Positions 61,143 through 64,000 of a stretch of 64,000 bases of DNA are shown in pieces; within the stretch, counting starts at the first letter, position 1, and every line of letters starts with the position of its first letter. Position numbers and translations under genes: made by a program. Under the pieces are notes generated by a model that was not told where the DNA came from, made no database searches, and saw only the letters and a list, made by a program, of their open reading frames with translations. The DNA is from Leucaena leucocephala (taxonomy: Eukaryota > Streptophyta > Magnoliopsida > Fabales > Fabaceae): NCBI GenBank assembly GCA_037074615.1, contig CM073518.1, forward strand, positions 5,580,001-5,644,000. The letters run 5' to 3'.

Positions 61143-63301
61143 TTACATCTCGAAATTCCAAGTGGTTTCCGCGCAAAGTTTCGGAGCTTTCAATTCCTCA
61201 GCCAAGTTAAGCGATGCTGTAATCTGAAAAAATAGAGACTCAGTAAGAAAATCTTGTTCACTCCCCATGACAAATGAAAGAAATATAGAACAACAACTTG
61301 CATAGAAACAAGTCAATCCACCTGATCAAGTTTTACGCAGAATAGAAGCTTAGCAAGAAAAAAATATCAATTCATTGAACCTCTTATGGGAGGGTGGACA
61401 CAGCAATCCACAAGGACGAAATACAAATACACAAACCAGGAGTCCCCTGAGAATCGTTCCGATTTTCTAAAGTCCTAACTATTAATATGCATGCGAGCTC
61501 TTTATGCCTCGATCCCATACTGAGAAAACTTGTACATGAAGGAAAAACGTGAGAAAATTCATCAAGACTACAGAGTGAATTTGCGCTCTTGTTTGATCTT
61601 CAAGTACCAACCTACCAATAACTTCTGCAGTTCTTCAAAATTAGCCTTCAAACACAACTAGCTTTATTTTGCTCATGGAATTATATTCCTAGCCAGACGA
61701 GAGAATTTCGTTTCAAGAAGAATCTACAGCTTATCTAAGACCCAAAAATAGAAATCATCTTTGGTCGAACAACCACTTACTCCCAACATCCTTAGTAAGC
61801 ATCCAACTCAAGGTCACATTTTGATAAAGCCACCAATGTTCTGGGTATGCTAAGATTATACAGTTTATTTGAACGGACGTAGGGGAAGATATGTCATTGA
61901 ATTCTCAAAACTGATAACATCAGTCTAGTAAACTCTAATTGGGACCAAATAGCAAGAATTCTACAGAACAAGCAAGAGACTTCAATGCATCAGCTCTAGC
62001 AAATTCACAATCGTAAGAGTCAGTATGTCCAAGATTCCAATTTATAGCCAAAATTAGAGAGATAACACATCTATTTTGCATAATCCATTGGCGGGAAGTA
62101 AATAAAAGCACTTTATACAATTCCTATCAAAAATTAAAAAAACGGCACTATTTACATCAACATATCACGGCGACAAGCATAAAGGACATGTCGGAATTCT
62201 AAAATCCTATATACTCTTATCAATCAGAAAAAAAGATCAAAATTTTTGCAGTGTGTTGCAGGAAATGAAGGCTAATTAACCTTCCACCTGAATTCCCCAG
62301 AGACTGAGTGCTAAAACTAGGAAATACTGGTCTATGGTCAACGCAAGTACGAGCCTCTTACTGTTCTATTTCACAAAAACATATACAAAGGGAGGTATGC
62401 GATGCAACCAAAAAAGAAAAAGAATATTCACCTTGAAGCAACCACTCTGCTTTGAATTCCGCGACCATTCTAGCCCCAACAGTTTGCTTGACGTCTGGTA
62501 TGAGGCCTTCAGCGAGTCATCACCGTAAACTCTCCGGGAAACTGCGAAGTCCCATGAATTCTTAGCCAAATCGTAGGATGGCTCGAACATGGTTACCCCC
62601 TGATGAAGGTAAGTGTACTTCAATCTGCAATTTCCTGAACCAAGCGTGTGGTTAGCCGACAACTTATTAGCGGGATCGATTATCAATGTTCCATCCAAAG
62701 CAGTCCTGTTATCTCCCCAGCTATGTGTGTAGGTTAAATTCAATGGCTTCTCGGCAATCCTAACGGTGTTCATAAACTGAAATCGAACGTCCTGCGGCAC
62801 CAAGTGAACGGGATATAGTATAAAGATGCAGGGAGCTAAAGAACCTAATCCAAGATAAGTCACAAAAAATGCAAAAGCAAACCATCCCAAGTGAGAGCAA
62901 GACATGCGGAATTACAAAAAACTAACAACAAAGTAAAACCAATTTTTGTGGATAAATCAAAATATATGGAGCAAAAGCAGACCTTTTGAAAGCCGCACTT
63001 TGTACACTGTAATCGAATTCTGTATTTTTTTGACTGAATTAATCGATGACTAAACAAGCACATGCTCAGGAACTAGCAATTGGTAGAATTTTGGAAATAC
63101 CTTTTTGGGAACATTGTAATCGATTATAAAGGAGCCAGGTTTCTCAACAGCAAGAGCCAATCCAGTTAAGCTGGGTCCATTGACGATGGTAGCATCTGTT
63201 ATAGAAGCACGAAGCTTAACATCGCCGGCGTTGAAGGCAACGGTTGCAGCGGCACCGCCGTTTCTTTCCAAGTCATACTTGCCCTTCAAAGCCGCCTTCA
63301 T
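61143..63301 (-). CDS. OEP24: Outer envelope pore protein 24 (OEP24) of plastids
   Basis: Beta-barrel channel of the chloroplast outer envelope; pea OEP24 passes triose phosphates, sugars, ATP and other small solutes. Three exons join in phase: 63101-63301, 62432-62791 and 61143-61223, giving 213 residues, the usual family length. The start is MKAALKGKYDLERNGG at 63301; the ATG nine bases further upstream would add only MFP. Recognisable segments are AGDVKLRASITDATIVNGPS, LAVEKPGSFIIDYNVPKK, DVRFQFMNTVRIAEKPLNLT, LSANHTLGSGNCRLKYTY, FEPSYDLAKNSWDFAVSRR and the end LNLAEELKAPKLCAETTWNF. No transit peptide or hydrophobic helix is seen, as expected. Intron 2 is about 1.2 kb. The frame is complete. 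Confidence 0.94.
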
Positions 63302-63590
63302 TGGGAACACCGGAGACGCAGGAAAGACGAGAATTGAGACGATTGTTAGAGAATGGACACGAAATGAAACGAGAAATACCCCTTGTTTTTTTATTTTTTT
63401 TGTTACAAGAAATACCCGTTTTTATTGGCACGAGTTTTCTATGGTCCGTCAATGAGCCGTTTGTATATGGGCCTGTCATTAGGCCCATTGGGTTGTAGCG
63501 AACTCGTTCGTTGGTTACTAATGGACTCAAGTCTTCTTTTGGGCCTTGAGACTTTTTCTGCATTCCTCCTACATTGTTTCATATCCGGGC
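63302..63590 (-). promoter_or_regulatory. OEP24 promoter with site-II-type (TGGGCC) motifs
   Basis: TGGGCC or its complement occurs at 63468-63473, 63482-63487 and 63540-63545, with a CGGGCC at about 63587, all 165-290 bp upstream of the start codon. Such clusters are common in plant housekeeping and organelle-related genes and bind TCP-type factors. Motif presence is seen; function is inferred. Confidence 0.5.
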
Positions 63591-63796
63591 CATAACTAAC
63601 GGGGTTTGTCCGAGTGATAAGCGGCTCGGTATCGTTTAAGCGAGGTCTCGAGTTCGAGCCTTGGAGAATGCAGAAAATCCTCATTGGGAGACTCACCCAC
63701 CATAGCCATGTGCGCGATGCGAGTCGGATCCGGATGTAGTCGGGGCAAAGCTCCGGTGAACCGGGTGGGCAACTAAAAAAAAAAAATCCAGGCCCA
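63582..63796 (+). mobile_element. SINE, family S1, copy 3 (best preserved)
   Basis: A tRNA-derived SINE. An A-box-like TTTGTCCGAGTGATAAG lies at about 63605 and a B-box-like GAGTTCGAGCC at 63650-63660; the body continues GGGAGACTCACCCACCATAG and ends GGGTGGGCAACT followed by 12 or more A. Imperfect flanking repeats ATCCGGGCCATA (before) and ATCCAGGCCCATAT (after) look like a target duplication. It sits about 290 bp upstream of OEP24, next to the site-II cluster. Confidence 0.8.
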
Positions 63797-63924
63797 TATT
63801 AGGGGCCTGTCTCTTGAGTTTTTATTTTTATATTTTTAAAATTTCCTAAAGGGTTACTTGCAGCCAGTAGGAAGAGGCAGAGAAAATATAGTAGAAGAAA
63901 TATCTTACCACCTCAACTTGTCTA

Positions 63925-64000
63925 AGGGCTTATGATAAAAAAGGGCTTATGGACAGCTTATAGAAAAGGGTTTTTATAGAAGAGCTTATCAAAAAAAAGT
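63925..64000 (+). repeat. Probable start of an M1 MITE-like repeat, cut by window end
   Basis: GGGCTTATGATAAAAAAGGG, CAGCTTATAGAAAAGGGTTT and AGAGCTTATC resemble the left end of copies B and C (ATAGCTTATAGAAAAAAGGG). Only 76 bases are visible. Confidence 0.45.

Noticed and set aside
63601..63675. Possible tRNA gene
   Set aside because: A- and B-box-like motifs are present but no cloverleaf with a proper acceptor stem was seen, and the longer sequence matches two other A-tailed copies, so it is a SINE.

Overview
This window reads as nuclear DNA of a dicot plant, probably a core eudicot and perhaps a rosid tree. The genes are split by GT-AG introns, the proteins belong to plant-specific families (BZR1, JAC1, INDETERMINATE-domain zinc finger, OEP24), intergenic DNA is very AT-rich, and it is dotted with plant-type transposons (Copia, hAT, Harbinger/Tourist, Mutator-like MITE, LINE and SINE copies). 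I cannot name the species. No bacterial operon, CRISPR array or rRNA gene was seen. Exon coordinates were built by hand from reading frame, splice sites and remembered protein families, so they are gene models, not transcript-proven structures.

Layout, left to right: a leishmanolysin-like M8 metallopeptidase on the minus strand, cut by the left edge (1-2390); a repeat-rich stretch (2.9-12.4 kb) with a 150-bp tandem duplication, MITE-like elements, an hAT element nested in one of them, and a truncated LINE; then a compact gene block: SAP30/AFR-like Sin3 co-repressor subunit (-, 12708-15661), METTL4/MT-A70 methyltransferase (+, 17886-20740), BZR1/BES1 brassinosteroid transcription factor (+, 23095-24693), DNA-3-methyladenine glycosylase I (-, 26870-28389), LPEAT1 acyltransferase (+, 31603-35698, possibly damaged in exon 1) and JAC1 auxilin-like J-domain protein (-, 37602-41933). 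A nearly full-length Copia retrotransposon (42309-47560) sits about 375 bp upstream of the JAC1 start codon. After it come more repeats, an INDETERMINATE-domain C2H2 factor (-, 50336-52706), a long gene-poor tract with a second hAT element and a LINE relic, and the plastid outer-envelope pore OEP24 (-, 61143-63301), whose upstream flank carries a SINE.

The gene block matters as a unit. From memory, Arabidopsis keeps the same genes split over two duplicated segments: At1g19330-At1g19340-At1g19350 (AFR2, MT-A70, BES1) and At1g75060-75080-75090-75100 (AFR1, BZR1, DNA glycosylase, JAC1). Here they occur together, as expected of a genome that did not undergo the later Arabidopsis duplication and gene loss. 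The genes do not form one pathway: they cover chromatin/flowering, RNA or DNA methylation, hormone transcription, base excision repair, phospholipid acylation and chloroplast movement. No unknown multi-gene system was recognised; the most informative features are the synteny block, the transposon insertions with readable target duplications, and the odd gene structures of LPEAT1, METTL4 and JAC1.
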